From positions 41,873-105,872 of the forward strand of contig NZ_FOGB01000004.1 of assembly GCF_900111095.1 (NCBI RefSeq): DNA of 64,000 bases. The letters are read 5' to 3'. The notes below the pieces were generated by a model, which had not been told where the DNA came from, made no database searches, and saw only the letters and a list, made by a program, of their open reading frames with translations. The position numbers and the translations under genes were made by a program. The stretch is from Amphritea atlantica (GTDB taxonomy: Bacteria; Pseudomonadota; Gammaproteobacteria; Pseudomonadales; Balneatricaceae). Positions 31,174-40,657 of the stretch are shown piece after piece (the stretch's first letter is position 1; each line of letters opens with the position of its first letter).

Positions 31174-32199
31174 ATGACCGCTCAATCAACAATTCAGACT
31201 ATCAGTCTAAAGCCGCAAGATATAATTTCTGTTGCAAATGACCAGGTTCGCACTACATCGCTAAAAGTGGCGGAGGCGTTTGGTAAACAGCATAAGCATG
31301 TTCTTGATAGGCTTGGGCGGCTTGAATGTTCGCCTGAATTTGCATCAGCCAATTTTTCGGCTGATGTTCAAAGTATTGATATTGGTAATGGTGCTAAGCG
31401 TAATTCTAAGATTTATCAGATGACTAAAGACGGCTTTATGTTTTTGGTGATGGGTTTTACCGGTAAAAAAGCGGCGGCAGTGAAGGAGGCTTATATCAAT
31501 GCCTTTAACTGGATGGCTGATCAGCTGAAAGAAAGAGAGGACCGGGTTGGCCAGCTGCCAAAAATCACTTATTGGGATAAGCCGGTGGTCACCTTTGAAA
31601 TGGTTGATGAGGCGCATGGTCGTAAAATAGGCCATGCCAATCGGCGGTTTTATGATAACCGGGCCCGGTTTGTGCTGGGTGAGGATTATTTTAAAATCCA
31701 TGCCGCCGATAAAGCCGCTTTTGAAGGCGTGGGTGTGCATGTGCCGGGGCGTGGTTTAATTGTGCTAACGCGGTCTGGTTATGACAAATTGGTGGCAAAG
31801 TTTGCAGAGCCTGGCGCAGACTTTACCCGGCAGCAGATGCGCGAGCGATATTTTGCGGTGCAAGGTGGAAATGTTGTAAGCCCTGCGCTAATGCAGGCGT
31901 ATGAGTTGTGTGTAAAGTGGCTGACGATTCAAAAATATGCAGTCAGCAATGAACAGAAAATAATTGATTTATTCGCCTGGCGGTTAGATGTCGATGACTG
32001 GGGTGAACGGCTTGAAAAAGGCGGTTCGCCTGATGGGTTGCCGTTGCAGGACCAGCCAAAGCTGACGGAGGCGGTCGATCTGCTAATGCAGCGTGTTCAG
32101 CTGGAAGGCGCTGCACATGCGCATCATGATTATATGAAAGAAAGCCTGCGCTGTGCAGAACGAGAAATAGCCTGGGCAAAACGCTGGCAGCTGATTTAA
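31174..32199 (+). CDS. Rha-ORF6N antirepressor
   Basis: From ATG 31174 (behind AGGAGG) residues 1-100 are a Rha domain (DQVRTTSLKVAEAFGKQHKH then KIYQMTKDGFMFLVMGFTGK); about 130-235 are ORF6N (DKPVVTFEMVDEAHGRKIGH, NRRFYDNRARFVLGEDYFKI). Such proteins disturb repressors and promote induction or phage development. An in-frame GTG at 31090 leads through the antisense target; it may be a leader peptide or a longer start, and would make translation coupling to the C4 target possible. Confidence 0.82.
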   Translation: MTAQSTIQTISLKPQDIISVANDQVRTTSLKVAEAFGKQHKHVLDRLGRLECSPEFASANFSADVQSIDIGNGAKRNSKIYQMTKDGFMFLVMGFTGKKAAAVKEAYINAFNWMADQLKEREDRVGQLPKITYWDKPVVTFEMVDEAHGRKIGHANRRFYDNRARFVLGEDYFKIHAADKAAFEGVGVHVPGRGLIVLTRSGYDKLVAKFAEPGADFTRQQMRERYFAVQGGNVVSPALMQAYELCVKWLTIQKYAVSNEQKIIDLFAWRLDVDDWGERLEKGGSPDGLPLQDQPKLTEAVDLLMQRVQLEGAAHAHHDYMKESLRCAEREIAWAKRWQLI

Positions 32200-32215
32200 A
32201 AAACAAATTGATAAC

Positions 32216-32237
32216 AACCCGCTACGGCGGGTTTTTT
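32216..32237 (+). terminator. terminator after Rha gene
   Basis: AACCCGC (32216-32222), TACG, GCGGGTT and a T run. Almost identical to the terminator at 23648, including the flanking ACA and GCCTGAAT, so one is probably a copy of the other. Confidence 0.8.
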
Positions 32238-32254
32238 ATTGCCTGAATGGTGAA

Positions 32255-34171
32255 ATGATGACAAGGCCGATAGCGTATTTAGACACCGTGATGCGGGTTG
32301 ATAATAGTCAGTTGGGAGCGGGTTTAGATGACACCAACCGTCGGCTGAATATGCATCGACGTTCGGCGCGCAATGCTGAAGCAGCTAACGATTCTATGTT
32401 TTCTGGTTTTCGGTCAGGTACTGGGGTTGTTACTCAGTTTGATAATGCATTGGGTGGTATTGACGGGCGGTTAAGTGGTATTGCCTCTGAAATGCTGGGG
32501 GCGGCCAGTGCGGGCGGCGTGTTGGCCGCGGGCTTGGGTGCTATTGCTGCCATCGGTGGCGTGGCAGCAGCAGCGATTCATTCTGTAGCCATTGAAAATG
32601 CAGCGTTGGGGCGTGAGTTAGAGGCGCAGGCGATAGCGGCCAATATGACTATTGGGCAGATTCAGGAGTTAGGGTATGCCACTGAGTCGGTGGGTATTGA
32701 TGCTGAAAAAGCGGCTGATATTTTCAAAGACTTTCAGGATAAGTTGGGTGATTTTCGTTCAACCGGCGGCGGTGCCTTCGCTGACTTTTTCGAGCAGGTG
32801 GGCGATAAAGTTGGTTTAACGGCTGATGCGTTGGCGCGGATGTCTGGCCCTGAAGCCTTAATCGCGGTTAAAAAGGCGATGGATCAGGCGAATATCAGCG
32901 CAGACCGTCAAATCTTCTACTTTGAAGCGTTGGCGGGTGATGCGGCTCGATTGTCTCCATTGCTTGAAAATAATGGTAAGCGGTTCCGTGAGATGGTGTC
33001 TGCTTACCGTGATATGGATGTTGCGCTGTCTGAATCTGAGTTGGAAAAGTTCAAAGAATATGATCAGGATATTAAAGATCTGTCTCTTGCATGGGATTCG
33101 TTAACCCGTGATGCGGTTGCGCCGTTTGTGGGTTATCTCGGTACTGCTGTTAAGTATATGGCTGATTTTCTTGGCACCTCTAAAACTGAGCGCCTGGGTG
33201 AGTTGAAGTCAGAGATTTCTGATATAGATTCTGAGATTTCAGGTCTGGCTAGCAATATTGAGAAGTATGGCGAGGCGGCTGCTACGTCTATGAACGCTAT
33301 GAAACGGGGTGTATCAGGCCTGGCTGATGGTGGTGTCTTGGGTGCTGCGGGTGAGCTTTATGATACTAAAACAGCTTCGCAGTATTTGGAGCAACTGAAA
33401 GAGCAGAAGCGCTTAAAAGAGGAAGAAGCGGCGGCGCTTGAGAAGGCAGTTAAAACTTCAGGTGATTTAAGTGGTGGCTATGATAGTCAGACAAAAACCT
33501 TAAATACTATTGTCGATCTTGAGCAAAAACGGCTTGATTTGATTAAAGATCAAGTCAGGGCCGCTAAATCAAGCACTAAAGATAAGGATAGTTTGTATAG
33601 CAAGTTGTTTGGTGGTGATAAGAAAGAGAAGAAAAACTATCAGACAAATAGTGAGTTTGAATCGTCTGCAAAGGCGGCTAATCGTTTGATATTGGATGGC
33701 TTTGGTGAAGGTGCTGAAAAGTTTTTAGCGCAGGCTGAGGCGTCATATCGGGCCAGTAAGAAAGGGGGTGACACTTACGATGTGCAGGGCATGAAAGATG
33801 TGATTCTCATGCTGCGTGAGCGGGCTGGTCTTGGTTATAAAGATATCGATAACCCCAGTGCAGGCCGCAAGAAAGGTAAGGATGCTGAGGGCGAGTCTTA
33901 TGCCATGGTTAAATTTACCGATTCTGATACTAAGTTTTTTGAAGCGACCGCGAAAAACACCGAGGAGATGAGTAAGAATATTGCTGATTTTGTGGGTGCA
34001 AAGCAGGGTGATTTGAAAGCCGCAAATGATCAAAACCTTCCGGCTAAAAAGTTCGTTTTAGAAATTAAAAAAGCGGGTACTGATAAGGGCTTTTCGATCA
34101 CGGCTGAAACTAAAGAAGACTTTGATAGCCAGATGGCCAGTCTGTTAGAAGACGCCGCCAGCGGGCTTTAA
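32255..34171 (+). CDS. tail tape measure protein, 638 aa
   Basis: A hydrophobic segment near residues 85-115 (GAASAGGVLAAGLGAIAAIG), followed by long helical stretches (residues 320-470, KRLKEEEAAALEKAVKTS), is the tape measure layout. The protein sets tail length; 638 residues is shorter than lambda H (853), so a proportionally shorter siphovirus tail is expected. Two adjacent ATG codons start it. Confidence 0.85.
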   Translation: MMTRPIAYLDTVMRVDNSQLGAGLDDTNRRLNMHRRSARNAEAANDSMFSGFRSGTGVVTQFDNALGGIDGRLSGIASEMLGAASAGGVLAAGLGAIAAIGGVAAAAIHSVAIENAALGRELEAQAIAANMTIGQIQELGYATESVGIDAEKAADIFKDFQDKLGDFRSTGGGAFADFFEQVGDKVGLTADALARMSGPEALIAVKKAMDQANISADRQIFYFEALAGDAARLSPLLENNGKRFREMVSAYRDMDVALSESELEKFKEYDQDIKDLSLAWDSLTRDAVAPFVGYLGTAVKYMADFLGTSKTERLGELKSEISDIDSEISGLASNIEKYGEAAATSMNAMKRGVSGLADGGVLGAAGELYDTKTASQYLEQLKEQKRLKEEEAAALEKAVKTSGDLSGGYDSQTKTLNTIVDLEQKRLDLIKDQVRAAKSSTKDKDSLYSKLFGGDKKEKKNYQTNSEFESSAKAANRLILDGFGEGAEKFLAQAEASYRASKKGGDTYDVQGMKDVILMLRERAGLGYKDIDNPSAGRKKGKDAEGESYAMVKFTDSDTKFFEATAKNTEEMSKNIADFVGAKQGDLKAANDQNLPAKKFVLEIKKAGTDKGFSITAETKEDFDSQMASLLEDAASGL

Positions 34172-34193
34172 TCTTTAATTCGAAAGGATAATT

Positions 34194-34631
34194 ATGCTTA
34201 CGTTATATACCGATGCGGCATGCACCAGCGCTGTAGGTGCAAGTGTGTCTCTCTCTGCGTATGTTGATCACAGCGAGGGTAGTCAGGATTTACCGTTTTA
34301 TCTCGCGGATAAGGAAGCGGACCCAGGCGACACCGGCACGATTGAGGTGGTTGATGAAACAAACCCAGGCGTTGATAACATTATTTTTTCGCTGGTCGAT
34401 AATAACCCGGGTGGTGGTCAGGTTGTCACTGAGTTTAAGCTGGCCAGCACATTGCTAGGGCTTGATTCGGCGGTGGCGGGTGCATCGTTATCGCTGGGTA
34501 ATCAGATTATTGCCGGGGTCAGTGGTGCGGTTGAGGTGTATGTGCGCTTTACAAACGCGCGTGAAACCATCGGGGTGAGTGCTGATATTGAACCCTGGGT
34601 TAGCGGTGTGATAGCGCGGGCAATTGCTTAA
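34194..34631 (+). CDS. minor tail protein, 145 aa
   Basis: MLTLYTDAACTSAVGASVSL, a beta-rich acidic protein with a repeated hydrophobic pattern. AAAGGATAA precedes ATG 34194. Its position after the tape measure corresponds to lambda M, but there is no similarity to see. Probably a tail tip or fibre component. Confidence 0.6.
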   Translation: MLTLYTDAACTSAVGASVSLSAYVDHSEGSQDLPFYLADKEADPGDTGTIEVVDETNPGVDNIIFSLVDNNPGGGQVVTEFKLASTLLGLDSAVAGASLSLGNQIIAGVSGAVEVYVRFTNARETIGVSADIEPWVSGVIARAIA

Positions 34632-34642
34632 CGGGGTGTAAT

Positions 34643-36547
34643 ATGAAACTGACAACGTTTAGCGTTGAGGTAGTTGATGTCCAGCCCGCCCGAAAACTGG
34701 CTGATTTTTCCGTTGAAGTGGTTGATGCACAACCAGCGCGGGCGCTGACAACGTTTTCAGTTGATATTCCATTTATTCAAAAAACCCCGGCGCGGGCGCT
34801 GACAATCTTTTCTGTTGACTGCAGGGCAAAAACACCAGCGCGAAAGCTGCTGAGTTTTAATATCTCGGTGTGGAATAAATCGACGCTGGCGCAGCGCTGG
34901 GAAGCGGTGGTTATGCTGAATGGCGTTGATATCACCAGCCGGGTTCTGGGTGATGTCAGTGTGAGCGGTCAGCGCGGCCAAAACCGCACCGCCAGTTTTG
35001 AGATTAAAAACGAGGTGGGTACGGTTAATCCGGATGCATTTATTAACCAGCCGGTCAGCATCGATTACATTCAGCCTGATGGCCGGGTAGATCGAATCTT
35101 CACCGGGTTTGTTGAAACGCCTACGTATCAGTTTGAATCCGGTCGCACGGCAATCGTGGCCAGCACGCTGAAAGACAAACGGCTTGATGCGATGACGCGC
35201 AATCAGCTTAATGCACTGATCGGCGGTCGCTGGAGCAAGCATATCTTCTATGAAGATAATGAGGGCGCAGATTATGCGGCAGACCTGCTAAAAACGGTGC
35301 CAGCGGATCTGTGCGTTGATGCAAACGGCGTGCTTCGCCTGGTGCCGTGGGCCGTTGGCGCGGCAGATTTTACGTTGACGGGTGGGGATATCTCGTGGCA
35401 GATCATGGGTGTCACCCTGCAAGATGCAAAAAGCCTGGTTAACTCTATTAGTGTGACCGTTGATTATCGTTACACCCGGCTGCGTCATCGTGAGTTAGAT
35501 TATCAGTGGGCCAGCCCTGGGGCGGGCAACTGGGCCGATTATATGGCGAAGCCATTTACCCTGGCGCAAAAAGATCTGATCTTATCCGCGGTTGAGGGTA
35601 CTGGCTGGACGCTGATCGGGTCGGTTCAGTATGAAGACGTGCCGACAGGCGGTTGGTATAACGTTAACGGCACACAAACCGGATGGGTTAATCCGGATGC
35701 GGGGCGGTATGCAGCAGCGGCGCAGTGGTCGCTGGCGAGTCGTTTTACACAAACGATCACTGAAAAATACACGCTCACATTTAAAGCGCCTCAGTCCGTC
35801 GAGGTGTGGGGTGATATCCCGTCTTCTGCGCGGTCTCACGGCGTGGTTGCTGAGTTCTCGGATGATGAATGGGATAGCATGGATGTTTACACCGGGCCGG
35901 ATGCGGCGGCGGTGCAATCGCCAAACGGTGACTGGATTATCGATGCAACCGACACGGCAGAGGGCAATCGGGCGGAGTTTGAATTAGCGCTGCTGGCAAT
36001 ATTAGATCAATACCGGTGTGAGCTGCTAAACGCGCATCGTAAAAACTATGTTGATATCCTGCTGGCGAAAAAGCTCTGGGCAGAGATTGATATTATTCAT
36101 GCAGTGGCAGTGGCTTCATCTGTGCTGAATTGCACGGCGGGTGTGCAAAGCGTTACGCACAGCTTTAGCCGCAAAAATGGCACCCGGTCCACCCGGTTGC
36201 GCCTGGTTCTGAGTCGGGCACCGGCGGTGGGTAGTTATAGTGATTCGCCGTTGGTAGTGCCAGCTAAGCCGAATACGACTGATCAGGCGGTGCCTAATGC
36301 GCCGGTTAAATTAGGGGTTCATCTCGGCAATAGCTATGCATCGCCAGTGTTTGATGAAACCTGGACCGGCTATATCACAAATTATAATTTTTATGACAAG
36401 GTGGCGACCCTGCAACAATACCCGACCGCGTTTGTGGTTGATACGCCCGCAATTGCAGACGTTGACAGAGACGAACGTGAAGCGGTGCGGGCGCAGAGTT
36501 TTGATGTGCTAATCCCTGATGACCCGCTGCAAATCATTAAACCCTGA
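34643..36547 (+). CDS. tail tip hub with N-terminal repeats, 634 aa
   Basis: Residues 1-80 hold five copies of a unit like 'LTTFSVEVVDVQPAR', divergent at the spacer. After residue 90, WEAVVMLNGVDITSRVLGDV, GRVDRIFTGFVETPTYQFES and YEDNEGADYAADLLKTV recall the phage-hub (gp27/gpD-like) baseplate fold. The C-terminal part (about 560-634) may bind a fibre. It probably replaces lambda L/J functions. Which module binds host or peptidoglycan is not evident. Confidence 0.65.
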   Translation: MKLTTFSVEVVDVQPARKLADFSVEVVDAQPARALTTFSVDIPFIQKTPARALTIFSVDCRAKTPARKLLSFNISVWNKSTLAQRWEAVVMLNGVDITSRVLGDVSVSGQRGQNRTASFEIKNEVGTVNPDAFINQPVSIDYIQPDGRVDRIFTGFVETPTYQFESGRTAIVASTLKDKRLDAMTRNQLNALIGGRWSKHIFYEDNEGADYAADLLKTVPADLCVDANGVLRLVPWAVGAADFTLTGGDISWQIMGVTLQDAKSLVNSISVTVDYRYTRLRHRELDYQWASPGAGNWADYMAKPFTLAQKDLILSAVEGTGWTLIGSVQYEDVPTGGWYNVNGTQTGWVNPDAGRYAAAAQWSLASRFTQTITEKYTLTFKAPQSVEVWGDIPSSARSHGVVAEFSDDEWDSMDVYTGPDAAAVQSPNGDWIIDATDTAEGNRAEFELALLAILDQYRCELLNAHRKNYVDILLAKKLWAEIDIIHAVAVASSVLNCTAGVQSVTHSFSRKNGTRSTRLRLVLSRAPAVGSYSDSPLVVPAKPNTTDQAVPNAPVKLGVHLGNSYASPVFDETWTGYITNYNFYDKVATLQQYPTAFVVDTPAIADVDRDEREAVRAQSFDVLIPDDPLQIIKP

Positions 36548-36597
36548 AGGCGCTTTTTATGAGCAGATGTTATGAGCAGATGTTATGAGTGAGTGCT

Positions 36598-37539
36598 ATG
36601 AGTAAAACAGCAGAATCAACCCGGCAGCGCCTGGTGCAGTCTATCCGGCGCATTGCTAAAACGGAATTTGAAGAAAACCAGAGGCTGGGCCCCGCAGCGC
36701 CAAAAGCGCGGATCGGCAAAACCCGTGGTGCGGCCTATCTTAACGCCAACGGAGAGATTGCTACTGGTGATGATGTGCCAGATGATGCGCCCATAGATTC
36801 TGCTGATAAAGCATCGGATGCAGCGCAAAATGATAGCGGCACGGTAAAAAAGAAAAACTACCAGTCGATATCGGATGCCGATAATGCGCAAGTCGGCGAC
36901 ACCTTTGATCAGTTTAAGGGTGTGGATTGCACCACCGGTGAAGCAGTGAAGATTGATCTGACACCGTTGGATGGTAATGAGTATGTGCCCCCGGATGGGT
37001 GGGCAGATGCGGATAGTCCGCCAGTACCGGATGATTATATAGAGGGAGAGTATTGGCGGACCGGGCTATGGTTTGGATCATATTACTACGGTGCAACTGC
37101 AGGTGAGGCCTGTAGTTTAATCGGCGGCACGTATGATGCGTCATCAGGGCAGTGTGCTGGAACTGAATACGGTTATCATTCGGTTGATCATTATCCGTGT
37201 GGGAGTTCTACGGCACCATATTGCACAATATCCCCAGTCCCCACCTCCTGGCCATCCGACAACACAACCGATCTGGTCCTGAAAAACGGGGCCTTTCAGG
37301 CCCATCCAATGGACCCGGATGCAGCCGAGGCGTTTAAAACCAGCCCGCCGGCAGAGGTTGAAATCTGCGACGGGCAGGGCAACCGCTACAGCGTCACGGC
37401 GTTGGAAGGCGGCGGGGCAATGGTGACAAAGCTGGACGGCAATGGCGACCCGGTCGCAGATGGTCGTTCGCTGGTCATCGATAAAGCTGGTGTAGTAAAA
37501 CAGCGCATCATGAACAGCTGGCGGGATAGCTATCTGTAA
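36598..37539 (+). CDS. tail-associated protein, 313 aa
   Basis: From ATG 36598: a basic helical start (TRQRLVQSIRRIAKTEFEEN), an acidic middle (GDDVPDDAPIDSADKASDAA), a cysteine-containing glycine- and tyrosine-rich section (GAYYYGATAGEACSLIGGTY-like) and a beta-rich end. The 5' side carries a 13-bp tandem repeat (TATGAGCAGATGT twice, 36558-36583). Likely a tail tip or side-fibre element. Confidence 0.55.
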   Translation: MSKTAESTRQRLVQSIRRIAKTEFEENQRLGPAAPKARIGKTRGAAYLNANGEIATGDDVPDDAPIDSADKASDAAQNDSGTVKKKNYQSISDADNAQVGDTFDQFKGVDCTTGEAVKIDLTPLDGNEYVPPDGWADADSPPVPDDYIEGEYWRTGLWFGSYYYGATAGEACSLIGGTYDASSGQCAGTEYGYHSVDHYPCGSSTAPYCTISPVPTSWPSDNTTDLVLKNGAFQAHPMDPDAAEAFKTSPPAEVEICDGQGNRYSVTALEGGGAMVTKLDGNGDPVADGRSLVIDKAGVVKQRIMNSWRDSYL

Positions 37540-37577
37540 GCAGATCTGATCTAAAGCACTAAAAATTATTTATTCAT

Positions 37578-37613
37578 AAACCGGCCCTGACATCAGTCAG
37601 TGCCGGTTTTTTT
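37578..37613 (+). terminator. strong terminator
   Basis: AAACCGGC (37578-37585) pairs with GCCGGTTT (37602-37609), inner CTGA with TCAG, then seven T. Confidence 0.85.
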
Positions 37614-37629
37614 ATGGGGAATCATCACA

Positions 37630-37923
37630 ATGGCTGTCACTGTTAAAAAATCCGTAGTCGCTAATTCATACACCCGGCTGCAAGCGGACGTTACAAAAGA
37701 TTGTTGGTTTCAAGCCCCTGGAAAATCGGCGTTGCATGTCGTGCTGACCGACACCGGCGCAACGGCTCCGGTGGTTGATATTAATGATGTTGCCTACGTC
37801 AAACCTGTTGTCGTAACGCCGGGTGACGTCTGGTATCGCGCAGACACTGTCAATAATCCAGCCATGCAGGGTGAGATATGGGTGCGCGGTGATCAGGATA
37901 GTGATATCTCGTGGACGGAGTAA
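37630..37923 (+). CDS. tail fibre-region protein, 97 aa
   Basis: From ATG 37630: MAVTVKKSVVANSYTRLQAD, beta-rich. GGGGAA is upstream. It sits between the terminator and a fibre-like gene. No family recognised. Confidence 0.55.
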   Translation: MAVTVKKSVVANSYTRLQADVTKDCWFQAPGKSALHVVLTDTGATAPVVDINDVAYVKPVVVTPGDVWYRADTVNNPAMQGEIWVRGDQDSDISWTE

Positions 37924-37926
37924 GCT

Positions 37927-38748
37927 ATGAACGTTATGAATTTGCCAATGCAAACCCGCCCGGGTGGGCGGGTGATGAACATGCCGTTGGGTGGCTTTCG
38001 TAAACGCGCTCTGTCACGCTATTTCACAGCCGCTGAGGCTGCGTATAATCACTATTTCACCATCCCCGAGCTGACAGTTGACCGTGTAGTGATGGATGTG
38101 TATTCGCCAGCAGGTGACGCAGCAGGCCTGCCGGCTGGCGCACCTACGCCAACAGCCAGCAAATATGTAACGCTCGATTTTGCGTACTCTGGCACTATAT
38201 CTGAGCTGCTGAAAAATGGCGCTGATTATTTCACCGGTATCCCCGCGAATATTTATCTGTATAACAGCGGATCGGTATTAGCGTATTACAAAGCTGACGA
38301 GGATTTCAGTCAGACTTCAGTTCTAATTGACCATAGCGGCAACGGTAACCATGGGGCAGCAGTCAACATTGTTTTATCTTATCTGAACACGTTTGCTGGG
38401 AATGGTTGGCTAGGCAGTAATGAGGCACTTATTTCTGAAACAGGCTTGCTTGGTGATGATGCGAGTCCAGAGTTGTCCAATCCAGTATTTGTTACTACAG
38501 CTGGGTATGCATATAGAATATCAGCGAGAATAGCAGAAATGACAGGTGCCAGTAGCGTCGGCTGGTCTACTCTTGGCGGCATACCGGGGGTATCACCGTT
38601 CAGAGAGTTTGGGCCTGCTGTTGGCGATGCTATCGGCGGAACCTTCATACCCACCGCATCAGGAGTTAACTGCTTTCTGTTCGGTAGAGCCGAAGCTATA
38701 ACTAAATATAATTCTATTACAGCACAGAAATTCCTGGAGATAGTATAA
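37927..38748 (+). CDS. putative receptor-binding / fibre protein, 273 aa
   Basis: An N-terminal basic start (RPGGRVMNMPLGGFRKRALS), then a beta-rich body with the LamG/concanavalin-like stretch YKADEDFSQTSVLIDHSGNG NHGA (residues about 118-142) and a carbohydrate-module-like C-terminus (PVFVTTAGYAYRISARIAEM, then MTGASSVGWSTLGG). These features suit a receptor-binding fibre tip. It overlaps the next gene by one base. Confidence 0.6.
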   Translation: MNVMNLPMQTRPGGRVMNMPLGGFRKRALSRYFTAAEAAYNHYFTIPELTVDRVVMDVYSPAGDAAGLPAGAPTPTASKYVTLDFAYSGTISELLKNGADYFTGIPANIYLYNSGSVLAYYKADEDFSQTSVLIDHSGNGNHGAAVNIVLSYLNTFAGNGWLGSNEALISETGLLGDDASPELSNPVFVTTAGYAYRISARIAEMTGASSVGWSTLGGIPGVSPFREFGPAVGDAIGGTFIPTASGVNCFLFGRAEAITKYNSITAQKFLEIV

Positions 38749-39260
38749 TGCCAATGACTCCACTATACCCGCCTGGATACAGTAGCCCTGCTTATGATCT
38801 GCTACTAGAGCATCACAAGAACCCAGCGCAGCACGACAAAAGTCTGAACACACTGTTCAGTGAAACCGTAGAAGATCTGTGCGCCCGCAAGCATCTGCCG
38901 ATTGTTGAAGAGGCAAACAAAGTCTTTCTGCATGAAGTGTTTGTTGATGAAGCTGGCGATCAGCTGCAGGGCTATAAGCTGGTTTTGGCTTTGGCTAAAT
39001 TTATGGCAACGCCTGGCCGCCCGGTTCTTTACGCAGAGCAAGGCGTGTTCAGTCAACTGTACCGAGATCCAGCATATCGACTCTATTGCGGCAAATACGA
39101 CAATGACGAAGCGTTTCTGAGTGATATTGCGGATTTTACTGCGATGATTGCAGCTGAAATGCCATCCGCTTTGTCAGCGTGGGAATCAGCTATTGCTGAC
39201 AAAACGCCCGATCAGGCTGCAGACGTGATGTTTAATCTCATAGTCGAGTACAGTGCGTGA
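38748..39260 (+). CDS. tail fibre accessory protein, 170 aa
   Basis: MPMTPLYPPGYSSPAYDLLL then a helical acidic body (KSLNTLFSETVEDLCARKHL; YLSDIADF-like). Its stop overlaps the start of the IS-interrupted gene. Possibly a fibre assembly chaperone, judged by position only. Confidence 0.5.
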   Translation: MPMTPLYPPGYSSPAYDLLLEHHKNPAQHDKSLNTLFSETVEDLCARKHLPIVEEANKVFLHEVFVDEAGDQLQGYKLVLALAKFMATPGRPVLYAEQGVFSQLYRDPAYRLYCGKYDNDEAFLSDIADFTAMIAAEMPSALSAWESAIADKTPDQAADVMFNLIVEYSA

Positions 39261-39313
39261 TGATCCGCCGGGCTAAAAATCTAGGGTATCCGGATTATAG
39301 GGTTGAAACAGGG

Positions 39314-40624
39314 CTATAAACGCCCTGCCTCGATCTCCCGTACCAGTGTTGACATATCTGCGCCGTAGTTGGTCAATGGGCCAGTTTCAGCAACGCCATA
39401 GAACGGCATCCTGCCCATAGCCCCCTCGGGTATCCGTTGCCGCTGATAGCGGGGCTTCTTGATCTTCTGAAAACCCTCAGTAAACAGTATCTTGGCTCGC
39501 AGCGCTTCAAAGCTGTAGCCACGGCCCACACGATTCACAACACGGATCAGGTTGTTCAGTGACTCGGTGTAGGCGTTGGTAATGGGGTGGTCGAAGTAAG
39601 CGAAAATGTCATCGTGCCAGTTGACCATCGCTTTGATCAGCGGATCGAAGTGAGTCATCATTTCCGGCGTAATCTGTCGCAGCCAGGAGTAATATGCCTC
39701 CTGTGCCTGGTGCCGGGTCTGACAGTCCCAAATCTCGAAAAAGGCTTCTTTCAGTTCGTAGGCTTGGCCGATCTCTGGATAGTTCAACGTCCAGCCAGAG
39801 AAGCGCATGTATTCCGCATCTGTCAGCTCGTGACGGCGTTTCAGCAAGACGAACCTATCACGCATCAACCCACGGCGCTGCTGCGCTGTTAGATCGCTTC
39901 TGATGGCCTTACGAGCACGTTCCAGAGATTCGTTCGCCATCCTGACAACGTGGAATTTGTCGATGATAACTGTGGCGTCAGGGATCATGGTTTCTACCGC
40001 TTGCCGGTACGGTCTCCACATATCCATTGCTACATAGCGTACCTGGTCGCGGTCAGTGCGTTTGCTCAGATAGCGCGTAACCGTCGTTTTGTTTCGGTTA
40101 TCCAGCATATCAACGATGGTCTGCTGCTCGATGTTGGTAATCACGCAGCGCGGTTTGATGATGTGGATTTCATCAATTCCCAGCCACTGCGGCATCTCGA
40201 ATTTGAGCGTTTTTTCCAGCCGCTCGCAGTAGTCGTTGAAAATGTTGCGGACGGTTTTTTCATCGACCCCAACATCCTCAGCAACGCCCGAGAACGTCCG
40301 CCGTAGGCTCTCGCGCTCGATGTACTGAATCAGGCGGTGGGTCATCTGCCGCTTGTCGTCTTTGTGCGGTACAGGCTCCAGAAACGTCTTCCGGCAGGAC
40401 TGGCAGCGATAGCGACGGCGGTTAAGCATAATACCCGTTCGTTTGCCGTGGACTGGGGTGTCCATGACCACCTCATCACGTCGGCCAAAGCCAACGATTT
40501 CAGGATGATTGCAGTGGGGGCAGTGTGTGGGCGGCTTGGCAACCTCAGCTTGTACTTGATAATCGTGCTCAAGCTCTGCCACATTGACTACGTTGTAGTC
40601 AGGCCAATTCAAAATATTTGTCAT
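39314..40624 (-). CDS. ISL3-family transposase
   Basis: 436 aa from ATG 40624. N-terminal zinc-binding CPHCNHPEIVGFGRR...CQSCRKTF, a helix-turn-helix (FSGVAEDVGVDEKTVRNIFN) and the DDE domain: DEIHI, MDMWRPYRQAVETM and the late E in NAYTESLNNLIRVVNRVGRG. Intact and full length, so the element may be active. Confidence 0.93.
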   Translation of the reverse strand: MTNILNWPDYNVVNVAELEHDYQVQAEVAKPPTHCPHCNHPEIVGFGRRDEVVMDTPVHGKRTGIMLNRRRYRCQSCRKTFLEPVPHKDDKRQMTHRLIQYIERESLRRTFSGVAEDVGVDEKTVRNIFNDYCERLEKTLKFEMPQWLGIDEIHIIKPRCVITNIEQQTIVDMLDNRNKTTVTRYLSKRTDRDQVRYVAMDMWRPYRQAVETMIPDATVIIDKFHVVRMANESLERARKAIRSDLTAQQRRGLMRDRFVLLKRRHELTDAEYMRFSGWTLNYPEIGQAYELKEAFFEIWDCQTRHQAQEAYYSWLRQITPEMMTHFDPLIKAMVNWHDDIFAYFDHPITNAYTESLNNLIRVVNRVGRGYSFEALRAKILFTEGFQKIKKPRYQRQRIPEGAMGRMPFYGVAETGPLTNYGADMSTLVREIEAGRL

Positions 40625-40657
40625 AGTCAAAAAGAAAGGGGCCGAAGCCCCTTGCTG

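Noticed and set aside
39587-40306. Plus-strand frames opposite the transposase
   Set aside because: Shadows of the intact ISL3 transposase, without ribosome sites.
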